Made by a program: the position numbers and the translations under genes. 31,571 nucleotides of DNA, taken from the IMG/VR virus record IMGVR_UViG_3300030110_001497, positions 1 to 31,571 of that record; one strand, 5' to 3'. The DNA comes from a virus. Below the pieces are notes generated by a model. That model saw nothing but the letters and a program-made list of their open reading frames with translations, was not told the DNA's origin and ran no database searches. Shown here piece after piece: positions 23,389 to 29,916 of the stretch; positions within the stretch are counted from its first letter, which is position 1, and the number at the start of each line of letters is the position of its first letter.

Positions 23389-24495
23389 CTAACTTCCTTG
23401 CTTTATGTTGATAAAAGACGAGCTTCCACCATTTACTGTTACGTTGTTTACCTTACCTTCTTGCTCTATACGGATGTTATAAGAGCCGTCTTTTGATATT
23501 TTCATCTCTAATTTATCTTCTATCTGTCGTATAAACTTGACTTCAGCATCAGTTACAAAGGTACTTATTTGTGTGTCCTTGTCATAACCAACCGCTGTCC
23601 CTCGAACACCGTCCGCGGACAACGCTCTGTCAGCTTTAGATAACTCGTCAACCTCTTGAATTACATCTAATAAATCTTCAAGGAAGTTACCTGCGAGGTA
23701 ATCTATATCAAGTTCTGTATATTCTAAATCATCTTGTTCTAGCTCATCTTGGTCTAGTTCATCAAACTCTAAGAAATCAACATCTAATAAGTTATCTGCA
23801 ACGGCGGTATCTTCATCAGACTGTTCTTGTATAGTTTGTGGAGGATTAACAATTAGCATATTGTCAATCATATCAAGAGTTAAATCTAAGATAACAGAAG
23901 GAGTAGGAGAAGTTTCGAAGTTATATACTGTAGTAGCCTCGTAAGGTTTATTAAGAATAACCTGACCAAGAGCCGTGTTTACTTCTATCTCGCCACTTGC
24001 TTCACCGTTCTCGTCTGGTAAAAGTATCACAAGTGTTTCTCCTGTCTCTTTTACTGTGAGAGTAAAGTCAGTTCCACGAATCCCAATCGTAGCTGAGTTC
24101 GTACGGATACTGATGTTTTCTTTTGGTATTCGCGGTTTTTTACTAGATATAAACCTTCCCGTTCCTTTTACGAAGTTCAAAGCCATACTAGACTTACTGG
24201 GATTCGGATCAAATACGAACTTATCTATAGTTACATTACTATGTTCTGTAAGACGTATAGTAGTTTCATCACGGAAAGTAACTCCCATACGACCATTAGC
24301 AGTCTCGAGTTTATCCATTGAGTTAAGAGAAAAGTCTATAGCACTTTCGTATACTTTGTCTCTTACTATTCTAGTGTTCCCGTTTAACTCAGTTATGTTT
24401 CCTATATCTTCAGCAAGAAGTGCTTGTGCCCTGATCATTCTGCTGGATACAGAAAGTACCATTATTACCGTCAGAAACAACACGCAACCAATCAT
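23389..24495 (-). CDS. Secreted FecR-domain protein
   Basis: About 368 aa from the ATG at 24495; an in-frame ATG at 24585 adds 30 residues, and 24462 is also possible. I chose 24495 because it begins an ideal signal peptide (MIGCVLFLTVIMVLSV..MIRAQA, cleavage after AQA), although no strong RBS precedes it. The mature part has a FecR-like fold signature: ETANGRMGVTFRDETTIRLT, SMALNFVKGTGRFI and ISIRTNSATIGIRGTDFTL. A very acidic low-complexity linker follows (FDELDQDELEQDDLEYTELD), then a second beta-rich segment. FecR domains occur in periplasmic sensors and in large surface proteins. With no FecI-type sigma factor nearby, a cell-surface or periplasmic partner of the curli-like genes seems likelier. 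Confidence 0.75.
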   Translation of the reverse strand: MIGCVLFLTVIMVLSVSSRMIRAQALLAEDIGNITELNGNTRIVRDKVYESAIDFSLNSMDKLETANGRMGVTFRDETTIRLTEHSNVTIDKFVFDPNPSKSSMALNFVKGTGRFISSKKPRIPKENISIRTNSATIGIRGTDFTLTVKETGETLVILLPDENGEASGEIEVNTALGQVILNKPYEATTVYNFETSPTPSVILDLTLDMIDNMLIVNPPQTIQEQSDEDTAVADNLLDVDFLEFDELDQDELEQDDLEYTELDIDYLAGNFLEDLLDVIQEVDELSKADRALSADGVRGTAVGYDKDTQISTFVTDAEVKFIRQIEDKLEMKISKDGSYNIRIEQEGKVNNVTVNGGSSSFINIKQGS

Positions 24496-25147
24496 TATCT
24501 TGCGTAGATTGTTGGTCAATATCGAAAGTTCTCGAGTCACCATCATGTTCAATTTTGAAATAAGCTCCTGCATAACCGTCTCCATTGTAATCTACTGCGT
24601 TACTATCCCCATCAAGATCGATATAGTTTGTAGCTGAGTCTACATCTAAATCAATGTGAACAGTATTGCTTGAACCTTGAACTATGGTGTCTATATCTGC
24701 ACCACTAGATAAAGAATTAGTAGCTAAGTCTAGTGTCATGGTGTTGGTGCTTCCATCCACGTTTACATTTACATTTGCGTTATCTGCTGAATTAGCGTTT
24801 CCCGGATCAACTTGAATCGTGTATGAGTTAGTATCACCATCAAAGTCAAAAAGACCAGTAAATGAGTCTGCGTTTATATCACCTAACATCTTGTTATTAT
24901 TACCTATTTGATTCACATCTAACGTCATTGTTGCACCGTCAAGATCGAAGTTAGTCATAGAACCATGAGCAGAGTTTAATCCTCCTATAATGTTTCCACT
25001 ACCTAACTGTTCTAAATCTATATTCGCGGTTGCTCCTACCTGATCTACATAAATCTCGTTATCATCAGAATAAGACAAACTATATGCAAACAAAAACCAA
25101 AGCATTACAGTACCATATACGATTATTTTGTTATAATTATTATTCAT
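24410..25147 (-). CDS. Secreted curlin-repeat-like Asp/Asn-rich protein
   Basis: This 245-aa protein has an N-terminal signal peptide (about 1-26, IIVYGTVMLWFLFAYSLSYS). The mature chain is almost free of Lys/Arg and rich in Asp, Asn, Gly, Ser and Thr. It contains curlin-type QxGxxN units (QLGSGN, QIGNNN, and a looser QVGATAN) and repeating Thr/Asp/Leu strands such as GATMTLDVNQIGNNN and TNTMTLDLATN. It also has DLDGDSNAVDYNGDG, which resembles Asp-rich calcium loops, and ends with two cysteines (FCIQ..TSTSC). It starts 8 nt inside the end of the CsgG-like gene after a GGGAAT RBS. It is the probable CsgG substrate. The repeats are degenerate, so assembly into amyloid is inference. Confidence 0.65.
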   Translation of the reverse strand: MNNNYNKIIVYGTVMLWFLFAYSLSYSDDNEIYVDQVGATANIDLEQLGSGNIIGGLNSAHGSMTNFDLDGATMTLDVNQIGNNNKMLGDINADSFTGLFDFDGDTNSYTIQVDPGNANSADNANVNVNVDGSTNTMTLDLATNSLSSGADIDTIVQGSSNTVHIDLDVDSATNYIDLDGDSNAVDYNGDGYAGAYFKIEHDGDSRTFDIDQQSTQDNDWLRVVSDGNNGTFCIQQNDQGTSTSC

Positions 25148-25946
25148 ATTCCCAGTATCCCTTTTGTATACCTTGTTTTATTATTTCAAGCACTCCTTCT
25201 TCTATCGCTTTTTGTAAGGCAATCGATGTACTTTCGTTTTCAGCTACTCCTCCTTCTACTTCGATAAGTTTAGTCCCTTCATCCACAAACCTAAATATAT
25301 CTTGCGATAGTCCTACAGATAAAATGTTTTTAGAAATTAAAACTTCAAGTAACACTTCACCTGTTGATACAGATACTAACCTTAAACTAATCGTTATCAG
25401 ATCTTCTCTGTACTCTTTACTAGAGCCGATGCCAAGGTAACGAGCACCTGCTCCTCCAGATTTGACATTAGTATCATAACTCAAAACTCCGCCCTGCACT
25501 AAAAGACCAGCAAAAAGTAAAGGTTTTACTTTGCTTTCTTCATCAAAAGATTCACGTGTACTTCGTATTATTTGTCTTTCTTTTGTAAGTGACTCAAGCC
25601 CTACCCTTTCTGCAACTTGGAAGAAATGACCGTTAGATGCATGCTTTAACGCGCGTATTAAAAACGCTTCTGGTGCTTGTGTAATAGCTGTACTAAATAA
25701 TGCAAACTGTCCATTACTTTTGCGCTGACCTGTGTAATCTTGAAAACTGTTAGCATATATAGCTATTACTGGTTTTCTTTTTGCAGGAGAGATATTTTTA
25801 AGTTCTTCTGACTGTAAACCAACAATAGAAGAACTTTGTATTACGATATTAGGAATACCGCCACCTTCTAACAAATTCTTAGATGCGCAACTAGAAAGTA
25901 AAGTCGCCAATAGGCACAGTAATATTGGTCGTTCCACCTTTTTCAT
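25140..25946 (-). CDS. csgG: CsgG-like curli secretion channel lipoprotein
   Basis: About 268 aa from the ATG at 25946 (a TTG-started frame extends to 25991). The start gives a classic lipoprotein signal, MKKVERPILLCLLATLLSSC, with lipobox LSSC and Cys20. The body follows E. coli CsgG (277 aa): VIAIYANSFQDYTGQRKS, STAITQAPEAFLIRAL, ERVGLESLTKERQIIRSTRE, GGVLSYDTNVKSGGAGARYL, ISLRLVSVSTGEVL and ILSVGLSQDIFRFVD. CsgG forms a nonameric outer-membrane pore that exports curli subunits. It overlaps the CsgF-like gene by 56 nt and lacks its own RBS, so translation is coupled. Identity as a CsgG-family protein is very secure; its use by the phage is unknown. Confidence 0.93.
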   Translation of the reverse strand: MKKVERPILLCLLATLLSSCASKNLLEGGGIPNIVIQSSSIVGLQSEELKNISPAKRKPVIAIYANSFQDYTGQRKSNGQFALFSTAITQAPEAFLIRALKHASNGHFFQVAERVGLESLTKERQIIRSTRESFDEESKVKPLLFAGLLVQGGVLSYDTNVKSGGAGARYLGIGSSKEYREDLITISLRLVSVSTGEVLLEVLISKNILSVGLSQDIFRFVDEGTKLIEVEGGVAENESTSIALQKAIEEGVLEIIKQGIQKGYWEYE

Positions 25947-26367
25947 CAATAATTGTAAGCGTAATAGTTTCTGCTTCAACAATATACTCAATCGTATTTC
26001 CCTCTAGTTCTAGTTTTCCTGATTCTTGTGGAGTCTCACCAAATAACTGTTCTACCATTTGTCTAGACAGTTGTGCGTAGATACGAGATTCTAAGTTTCT
26101 AATAAATCTTGCAAGTGTTGTGTTATCTGCTTCTCTTGCAAGTTCATCTTGATATGCTTCTATTTCGTCTTTTACTGCCTGTTTTCTCGTGGATTCTTGA
26201 TTTTCAATCGTTAAGTAATGAGAAGAAGTATTAATTCCCGAAAAGCTAGGACTTTTAAATTTGTATAATAATTCGTCTGCATTACTGTTAATACTAAATA
26301 ATATTAGCAAAACAGCTATATGCCAATAAATTATAAGAAAAAATGTTAAACTACTTTTCATTCTCAT
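25891..26367 (-). CDS. csgF: CsgF-like curli assembly protein
   Basis: The protein has 158 aa. A signal peptide (about 1-30, ending SINSNA) is followed directly by DELLYKFKSPSFSG, which matches the start of mature CsgF (the segment of CsgF that plugs into the CsgG pore). The helical NLESRIYAQLSRQMVEQLFG and C-terminal beta part GNTIEYIVEAETITLTIID and GGTTNITVPIGDF also follow CsgF order. In E. coli CsgF lies at the outer surface, binds CsgG and links nucleation to secretion. It precedes csgG as in bacterial curli operons. ATG 26367 or 26361 are both possible; it overlaps the upstream gene by about 17 nt. Confidence 0.88.
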   Translation of the reverse strand: MRMKSSLTFFLIIYWHIAVLLILFSINSNADELLYKFKSPSFSGINTSSHYLTIENQESTRKQAVKDEIEAYQDELAREADNTTLARFIRNLESRIYAQLSRQMVEQLFGETPQESGKLELEGNTIEYIVEAETITLTIIDEKGGTTNITVPIGDFTF

Positions 26368-26608
26368 CTTTTAATTTATTTTCCTCTTTTAATTCTAACA
26401 CTGTATTTACTTTTTGTTGTAATCTTATCATATCTTGATCTAACAAGCGTAACTGATCTGTGAGTCTAATAATAGTAACTTTCATTTCCTGTACAGCCGG
26501 ATCAATTTTACTATTAATTGTTTGCCAGACAAAATAAACAAAATAACCTAATCCAACTACCATTACTACTGGAAAACCAAACTCTGATATAAGAGCAACA
26601 ATATCCAT
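26351..26608 (-). CDS. Small membrane protein with coiled coil (paralogue of 26774-27070)
   Basis: This 85-aa protein has one N-terminal membrane segment (FGFPVVMVVGLGYFVYFVWQ, about 10-29) and a long helix (IIRLTDQLRLLDQDMIRLQQ) ending in a charged tail. It resembles the 26774-27070 product: LISEFGFPV versus LIAELGLPV, a central YF(V/I)-F motif, (M/I)IR(L/I), and a final V-L-L block. Such one-TM proteins near holin and endolysin genes are holin- or spanin-like candidates, but nothing proves that. It directly precedes the CsgF-like gene with overlapping ends. Confidence 0.5.
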   Translation of the reverse strand: MDIVALISEFGFPVVMVVGLGYFVYFVWQTINSKIDPAVQEMKVTIIRLTDQLRLLDQDMIRLQQKVNTVLELKEENKLKDENEK

Positions 26609-26790
26609 TACTTAAACTTCTTTTGTATATATTTTATCCCTGCATATATTGATAAACCATAAATTGCAAAGAGGCTAAGAGAACCAAATACAATAAAATA
26701 ATCTGATGGGTATAGGTATATAAGACCAAATAATCCGTCAACTACTGCTTCTGCGTCACCTATCGGTGCTAAACTAATCTCGTCTTGCAT
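26608..26790 (-). CDS. 60-aa single-TM protein
   Basis: The protein has a short acidic N-terminus (MQDEISLAPIGDAEAVVDGL), a membrane stretch around 31-52 (YFIVFGSLSLFAIYGLSIYA) and a basic C-terminus (KYIQKKFK), which favours an N-out/C-in orientation. It sits between the two paralogous TM genes, overlapping the upstream one by 17 nt, with GGAAAAATAG before the ATG. Membrane role in lysis or in the neighbouring secretion island is possible. No family recognised. Confidence 0.45.
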   Translation of the reverse strand: MQDEISLAPIGDAEAVVDGLFGLIYLYPSDYFIVFGSLSLFAIYGLSIYAGIKYIQKKFK

Positions 26791-27070
26791 CTATTTTTCC
26801 ATCTTCTACAAAGTTTTCTGCTCTAGCTATTCGCTCTAAATCAGGAGATAGTCCTAGAGCACTGCTTACGCTAGTGTCTATTCTAATTATATCATTATTC
26901 ATGGTTGCTGCTCTGGTAATGAGCATTTTAGATATTGATTGAACAGTTTGTATTTCGCTTACCAATCCATCCATCAACTGTTTCATAACGAGGAAAATAA
27001 AGTAAGCCATAACAAGACCACCTGCTACAGGCAAACCAAGTTCAGCTATTAATGTAAAACCCTGTTCCAT
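26774..27070 (-). CDS. Conserved small phage membrane protein
   Basis: This 98-aa protein has one TM segment (about 12-30, LPVAGGLVMAYFIFLVMKQL) and a helical C-terminal part with RAATMNNDIIRIDTSVSSAL, ending FVEDGKIDARRD. I recall near-identical architecture in marine cyanophage and other marine phage proteins of unknown function. It lies two genes downstream of the holin and overlaps the preceding gene by 22 nt. A membrane or lysis-timing role is plausible. Its duplicate lies at 26351-26608. Confidence 0.55.
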   Translation of the reverse strand: MEQGFTLIAELGLPVAGGLVMAYFIFLVMKQLMDGLVSEIQTVQSISKMLITRAATMNNDIIRIDTSVSSALGLSPDLERIARAENFVEDGKIDARRD

Positions 27071-27249
27071 TGCATTTCAGCTACATCAACATTAAAATCT
27101 TTCGCATCGAGAACCATATCTAGCATTCCGACAACAATGCATCCATAAGCCGCTGCTTTAATCTCAGCCTCATCAAAACTAGAAGCAACAATAGTTGGAC
27201 CTTCGTAATGTGTATCCTTATGAGTAAACTCTGTTATATAAACTTTCAT
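27049..27249 (-). CDS. 66-aa hypothetical protein
   Basis: A small soluble-looking protein (MKVYITEFTHKDTHYEGPTI, then SSFDEAEIKAAAYGCIVVGM) with alternating beta strands and one helix; it resembles other tiny phage alpha/beta proteins, but I do not recognise it. The ATG overlaps the holin stop by 4 nt (ATGA) and its end overlaps the next membrane gene. Function unknown; position places it in the lysis region. Confidence 0.45.
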   Translation of the reverse strand: MKVYITEFTHKDTHYEGPTIVASSFDEAEIKAAAYGCIVVGMLDMVLDAKDFNVDVAEMQWNRVLH

Positions 27250-27728
27250 TCGTCTTTATCTTTTGAATTACTGGCTCCGAAATAAAAGCTAATTACAGCA
27301 CTTGCAAGACCGCCAAGGTAGCCAAGGACTAAGTTAATCAATGCTTCACTGTTCTGCTCTGGAGGCTGGAGCGTGACTAAGAAAATATATCCCATAAAGC
27401 CACCAACTACTGTTATCCCCATAATTCTAGAAGTCCAGTCTTTAGAAAACTTTCCTCTTGCATCTTTTATGTCTTGAGTTTGTAAAGCGTACAGATCAAC
27501 TTCTAGTTCTTTCATCTTAACTTCGAAGTCTGCGTCTATCTTTTTAAGTTTTGCTAATTCCTCTGGGGTTGCGGCTTGTACTGCTTGTTCTATCTTTTTA
27601 GGAGTAGGTTCACACCCTAATGCTTCTGCAACCATGTTAGCCGCCATGTTGCCCATTGGACCCCCTAACGCTGTGCCGATTGTAGGAGCTACCGCACCTA
27701 TTATGTTTTTAACAAATTTAAACTTCAT
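27246..27728 (-). CDS. Holin of the GTA 3-TM type
   Basis: About 160 aa from the ATG at 27728 (MKFKFVKNII), chosen for its GGAGAAATAAT RBS. It shows an N-terminal Ala/Gly-rich segment (GAVAPTIGTALGGPMGNMAA), a conserved KKIDADFEVKMKELEVDLYA helix with ARGKFSKDWTSRIMG, then two membrane spans (ITVVGGFMGYIFLVTL and INLVLGYLGGLASAVISFYF) ending FGASNSKDKDE. This order matches the 'holin of 3TMs, for gene-transfer release' family. It should permeabilise the inner membrane at lysis, letting the GH24 endolysin at 29452-29916 reach the cell wall. Confidence 0.82.
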   Translation of the reverse strand: MKFKFVKNIIGAVAPTIGTALGGPMGNMAANMVAEALGCEPTPKKIEQAVQAATPEELAKLKKIDADFEVKMKELEVDLYALQTQDIKDARGKFSKDWTSRIMGITVVGGFMGYIFLVTLQPPEQNSEALINLVLGYLGGLASAVISFYFGASNSKDKDE

Positions 27729-27729
27729 A

Positions 27730-28161
27730 TTATTTCTCCACTGTTGAAGGATCAAACTTACCTAGTTCTATTAACTTCTCTCTATTAATTATGTGTTCTG
27801 CTTCTATATCATCTTTAGACTGACCAAAATAAGCTACAGCTAGATGATTTTCTATCATAGCTTCATTTATATCTACATTATCTACTACTACAGAAGCTAA
27901 CACTCTACCAAATTTTCCTCTGGAATCAGATAGTTTAGTTCTTAAAACTACAGTATCTCCATTATCGACAGCTTCTTTTAAATAAGCAGAAGCCATTTTA
28001 CCCCTAACTTTTTCATCTTTATCTCTTGTTCTAGATTCTGGAGTATCAATACCATATAACCTTACTCTTGAACTGTATTTGATGTCAAAACCTAAATCTA
28101 TTAAAGCATCTATTGTATCACCATCTACAACTCTGGTTACTTTACATTTATATTCATACAT
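27730..28161 (-). CDS. Staphylococcal-nuclease-like (SNase/TNase) protein
   Basis: About 143 aa from the ATG at 28161; a GTG at 28173 also opens the frame, but 28161 has GGTGGAAGTGCTA upstream and shares a base with the preceding stop (TAATG). SNase-fold motifs are present: RVVDGDTIDALIDLGF (10-25), RVRLYGIDTPES with Arg34 and Glu42, and RGKFGRVLA with Arg86, matching S. aureus nuclease Arg35, Glu43 and Arg87. The active site is therefore intact. It likely cleaves DNA or RNA. No signal peptide is visible, so it should act in the cytoplasm or after lysis; host DNA degradation is one option. Confidence 0.88.
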   Translation of the reverse strand: MYEYKCKVTRVVDGDTIDALIDLGFDIKYSSRVRLYGIDTPESRTRDKDEKVRGKMASAYLKEAVDNGDTVVLRTKLSDSRGKFGRVLASVVVDNVDINEAMIENHLAVAYFGQSKDDIEAEHIINREKLIELGKFDPSTVEK

Positions 28162-28454
28162 TAGCACTTCCACCTTTTTCTTGCTTGCCGTAATCTTGAA
28201 TTAGGATTCTTTGCAGCTTTAGGAAACTTTTTCATTTGTCCTGCGCTTCTAGCGCAATAAGACTTTCTTCTCTTTGCTGCTTTACTTCCTTTTTTAACTT
28301 TACCTGTTACAGCAGTTTTAAGTTTTGATCCGGGATTTTTTCTTCTATATGCTTTAACACCTTTCTTCGTCATTCCCGCACCAGATTTTGTTTTACGGTA
28401 ATTACCCCCTTTACCCGTGGTTCTTCGTATAGATTTTTCTTTACGTTTAGCCAC
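28161..28454 (-). CDS. DUF6321-like small basic phage protein
   Basis: About 97 aa from a GTG at 28454 (codes (M)AKRKEKSIRRTTGKGGNYRK); AAGGA lies nine bases upstream and the start overlaps the previous stop by 8 nt. A longer in-frame extension to 28511 overlaps the neighbour and looks non-native. Over a third of residues are Lys/Arg. Conserved blocks are YRRKNPGSKLKTAVTGKV, RRKSYCARSAGQMKKFPKAA and SRLRQARKRWKC. I recognise it as a strongly conserved small protein of marine phages (DUF6321), function unknown. The basic charge suggests nucleic-acid binding. Confidence 0.75.
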   Translation of the reverse strand: MAKRKEKSIRRTTGKGGNYRKTKSGAGMTKKGVKAYRRKNPGSKLKTAVTGKVKKGSKAAKRRKSYCARSAGQMKKFPKAAKNPNSRLRQARKRWKC

Positions 28455-28635
28455 GTTTAGCTGTCCTTGCGGAACGTCTGAAAGCCGCAGTAGTGGGAGC
28501 ACCTTTTGCACCTTTTTTACGCATCTTTTTACCCGCTTTTTTCTTTTTATTTATGTTGTAATAAAGTCCTTTTCTAACTCGTCTTCCGTCTTTAGTGGTA
28601 TGGAACTTACTACTTTTTTTCTTTTTAACAGCCAT
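28447..28635 (-). CDS. 62-aa Lys/Arg-rich protein
   Basis: A very basic protein (MAVKKKKSSKFHTTKDGRRV, then RKGLYYNINKKKKAGKKMRK, ending FRRSARTAKRG). The KDGRRVRKGLYYNINKKKKAG block is one I recall from other marine phages. RBS GAGGACTAATA precedes the ATG, overlapping the stop of the upstream gene. It probably binds DNA or RNA by charge; whether it is packaged or regulatory is unknown. Confidence 0.62.
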   Translation of the reverse strand: MAVKKKKSSKFHTTKDGRRVRKGLYYNINKKKKAGKKMRKKGAKGAPTTAAFRRSARTAKRG

Positions 28636-28637
28636 TA

Positions 28638-29312
28638 TTAGTCCTCATATAAATTATTAAATGTCACGTTTGGATCAAGATAACTTTGATGACCTTCTGC
28701 TGAATGAGTCCATTGTGATGGTCTAAAATCAGGAGCACCTTCACCCGTTACCCAAAGAGCAGGACTTGTCGCTCTTACTCTATTATTAGGTAACGCTACA
28801 AAATTACCTTTCCATTTACAATCCTCTGTTATATATAATACATGAGATTGTTTATGTTGTGCTGAATCATCAGCAATGTCACTATCTGTATAGTCTACTG
28901 TAAACATATAACGACCAGTATAAAACTTTCCTTCTATTTTGCAAAGCCAAGGGCTAGAACTTACTCTATCCATCACTATTACTGAATGATGTCTAGATTC
29001 ACAATCCCAAGGTTGTGCTATATGGTTTTCCATAGGTTCAGGATATTCATCACTGGGGATATCTGCAACTAATGCTTGTATTGGCATTCTAGCCCACATT
29101 GCTCCTCCGTGTATATTACCTTCATCATTGTCTTCACAATTAGCTTCCTCTCCTGTAAAGACAACTTGAAAACTTAATGATCTATCTGGTATCGTATTTA
29201 CTGCTATTGCCAAAGCGTGAATATATTCATCGTGATACTTTTCGTGATTGTGAGTAAATTCGCGCCGCACCCAACATTTAAAATGTGGAATGTTACTTAT
29301 TAAATAAGGCAC
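28638..29312 (-). CDS. Conserved marine-phage hypothetical protein
   Basis: This 224-aa protein starts from GTG at 29312 (MPYLISNIPHFKCWVRREF), right after the stop of the basic 52-aa gene and behind AGGAGAGGATAA. Conserved-looking parts are GGAMWARMPIQALVADIP, AQPWDCESRHHSVIVMDR, YMFTVDYTDSDIADD, QHKQSHVLYI, LPNNRVRATSPALW and GAPDFRPSQWTHSAEGH. I recall the family in marine phages, without known function. It looks like a beta-rich globular protein; His, Cys and Asp residues could bind metal, but no known active-site motif is present. Flanked by endolysin and basic-protein genes. Confidence 0.6.
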   Translation of the reverse strand: MPYLISNIPHFKCWVRREFTHNHEKYHDEYIHALAIAVNTIPDRSLSFQVVFTGEEANCEDNDEGNIHGGAMWARMPIQALVADIPSDEYPEPMENHIAQPWDCESRHHSVIVMDRVSSSPWLCKIEGKFYTGRYMFTVDYTDSDIADDSAQHKQSHVLYITEDCKWKGNFVALPNNRVRATSPALWVTGEGAPDFRPSQWTHSAEGHQSYLDPNVTFNNLYED

Positions 29313-29471
29313 TTATCCTCTCCTGCGTGCACCATTTCTTCTACTTGTACGTCTTACAGCTCCGCCCTTAGACATCTTACGAGGTCTCATTTTTTTCCTC
29401 ATAGCTCCGCCCTTAGACATTTTTCTTACGCTTCTTCCTTTACTTTTTTTCTTAACTTTCTTTTTCGCCAT
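29313..29471 (-). CDS. 52-aa basic protein with duplicated RKMSKGGA unit
   Basis: This small ORF encodes MAKKKVKKKSKGRSVR, then two copies of a 15-residue unit beginning RKMSKGGA, and ends NGARRRG. About half the residues are Lys or Arg. The start at 29471 follows AGAGGAAATAACG and lies 20 nt inside the end of the endolysin gene; the stop TAA abuts the GTG of the next gene. DNA copies of AGCTCCGCCCTTAGACAT (plus strand) at 29358-29375 and 29403-29420 are identical, showing a recent 45-bp tandem duplication. A nucleic-acid-binding or DNA-condensing role is possible. Confidence 0.65.
   Translation of the reverse strand: MAKKKVKKKSKGRSVRKMSKGGAMRKKMRPRKMSKGGAVRRTSRRNGARRRG
29358..29420. repeat. 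45-bp-period tandem repeat inside the basic 52-aa gene
   Basis: Two identical 18-bp segments (29358-29375 and 29403-29420), 45 bp apart, encode the MSKGGA part of the duplicated unit. The period keeps the reading frame. Confidence 0.75.
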
Positions 29472-29916
29472 CGTTATTTCCTCTTAGTATTCTATCTCTT
29501 AACCTAGTTGCTCTTGGACCAACTTGAGTTGCCCATTTACTGTCCATCATCTCAACTGCTGCAGTTTCAAAGTTATGTTCCTCTAAAGCAGTTAAAAACT
29601 TTTTAAATTTTAATAACCTAGTTATACCTAAATTAAACGCCATATTTGCTACGACTCTTTGGTGATCTTCACATAAATCCGTCCACCAAGGTATATTTCT
29701 ATCTAAGTCAGTTAAAATACCTTCAATATCATTCCCAAAACATTCTTCTATTCTTTCTTTAGATATAGAATAATTTACAGGTAATCCGTTTTCTGGATCG
29801 TCTTCTGTTATTAAATGTCCTATTCCAAATGTAGGATAACCAAGATGATCAAGATATATTTTGTCTATACATCCTTCATCTAAAGTCAACTCTTTTCTTA
29901 ATAAATCTATATTCAT
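29452..29916 (-). CDS. GH24 endolysin (T4-lysozyme-like muramidase)
   Basis: This 154-aa protein has the GH24 catalytic triad with T4 lysozyme spacing: Glu14, Asp23 and Thr29 in LDEGCIDKIYLDHLGYPTFG (T4: Glu11, Asp20, Thr26), followed by IGH. The second half contains VANMAFNLGITRLLKFKKFL and SKWATQVGPRATRLRDRIL, typical of the family's C-terminal lobe. It hydrolyses the bond between N-acetylmuramic acid and N-acetylglucosamine. No signal peptide or SAR domain is visible, so it depends on the holin at 27246-27728. It overlaps the upstream stop (ATGA) with GGAGGT nine bases before the start. Confidence 0.93.
   Translation of the reverse strand: MNIDLLRKELTLDEGCIDKIYLDHLGYPTFGIGHLITEDDPENGLPVNYSISKERIEECFGNDIEGILTDLDRNIPWWTDLCEDHQRVVANMAFNLGITRLLKFKKFLTALEEHNFETAAVEMMDSKWATQVGPRATRLRDRILRGNNDGEKES

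Noticed and set aside
23975-24637. Plus-strand 220-codon frame opposite the FecR-domain gene
   Set aside because: Antisense shadow; the minus strand has a signal peptide and FecR-type sequence in coherent order.
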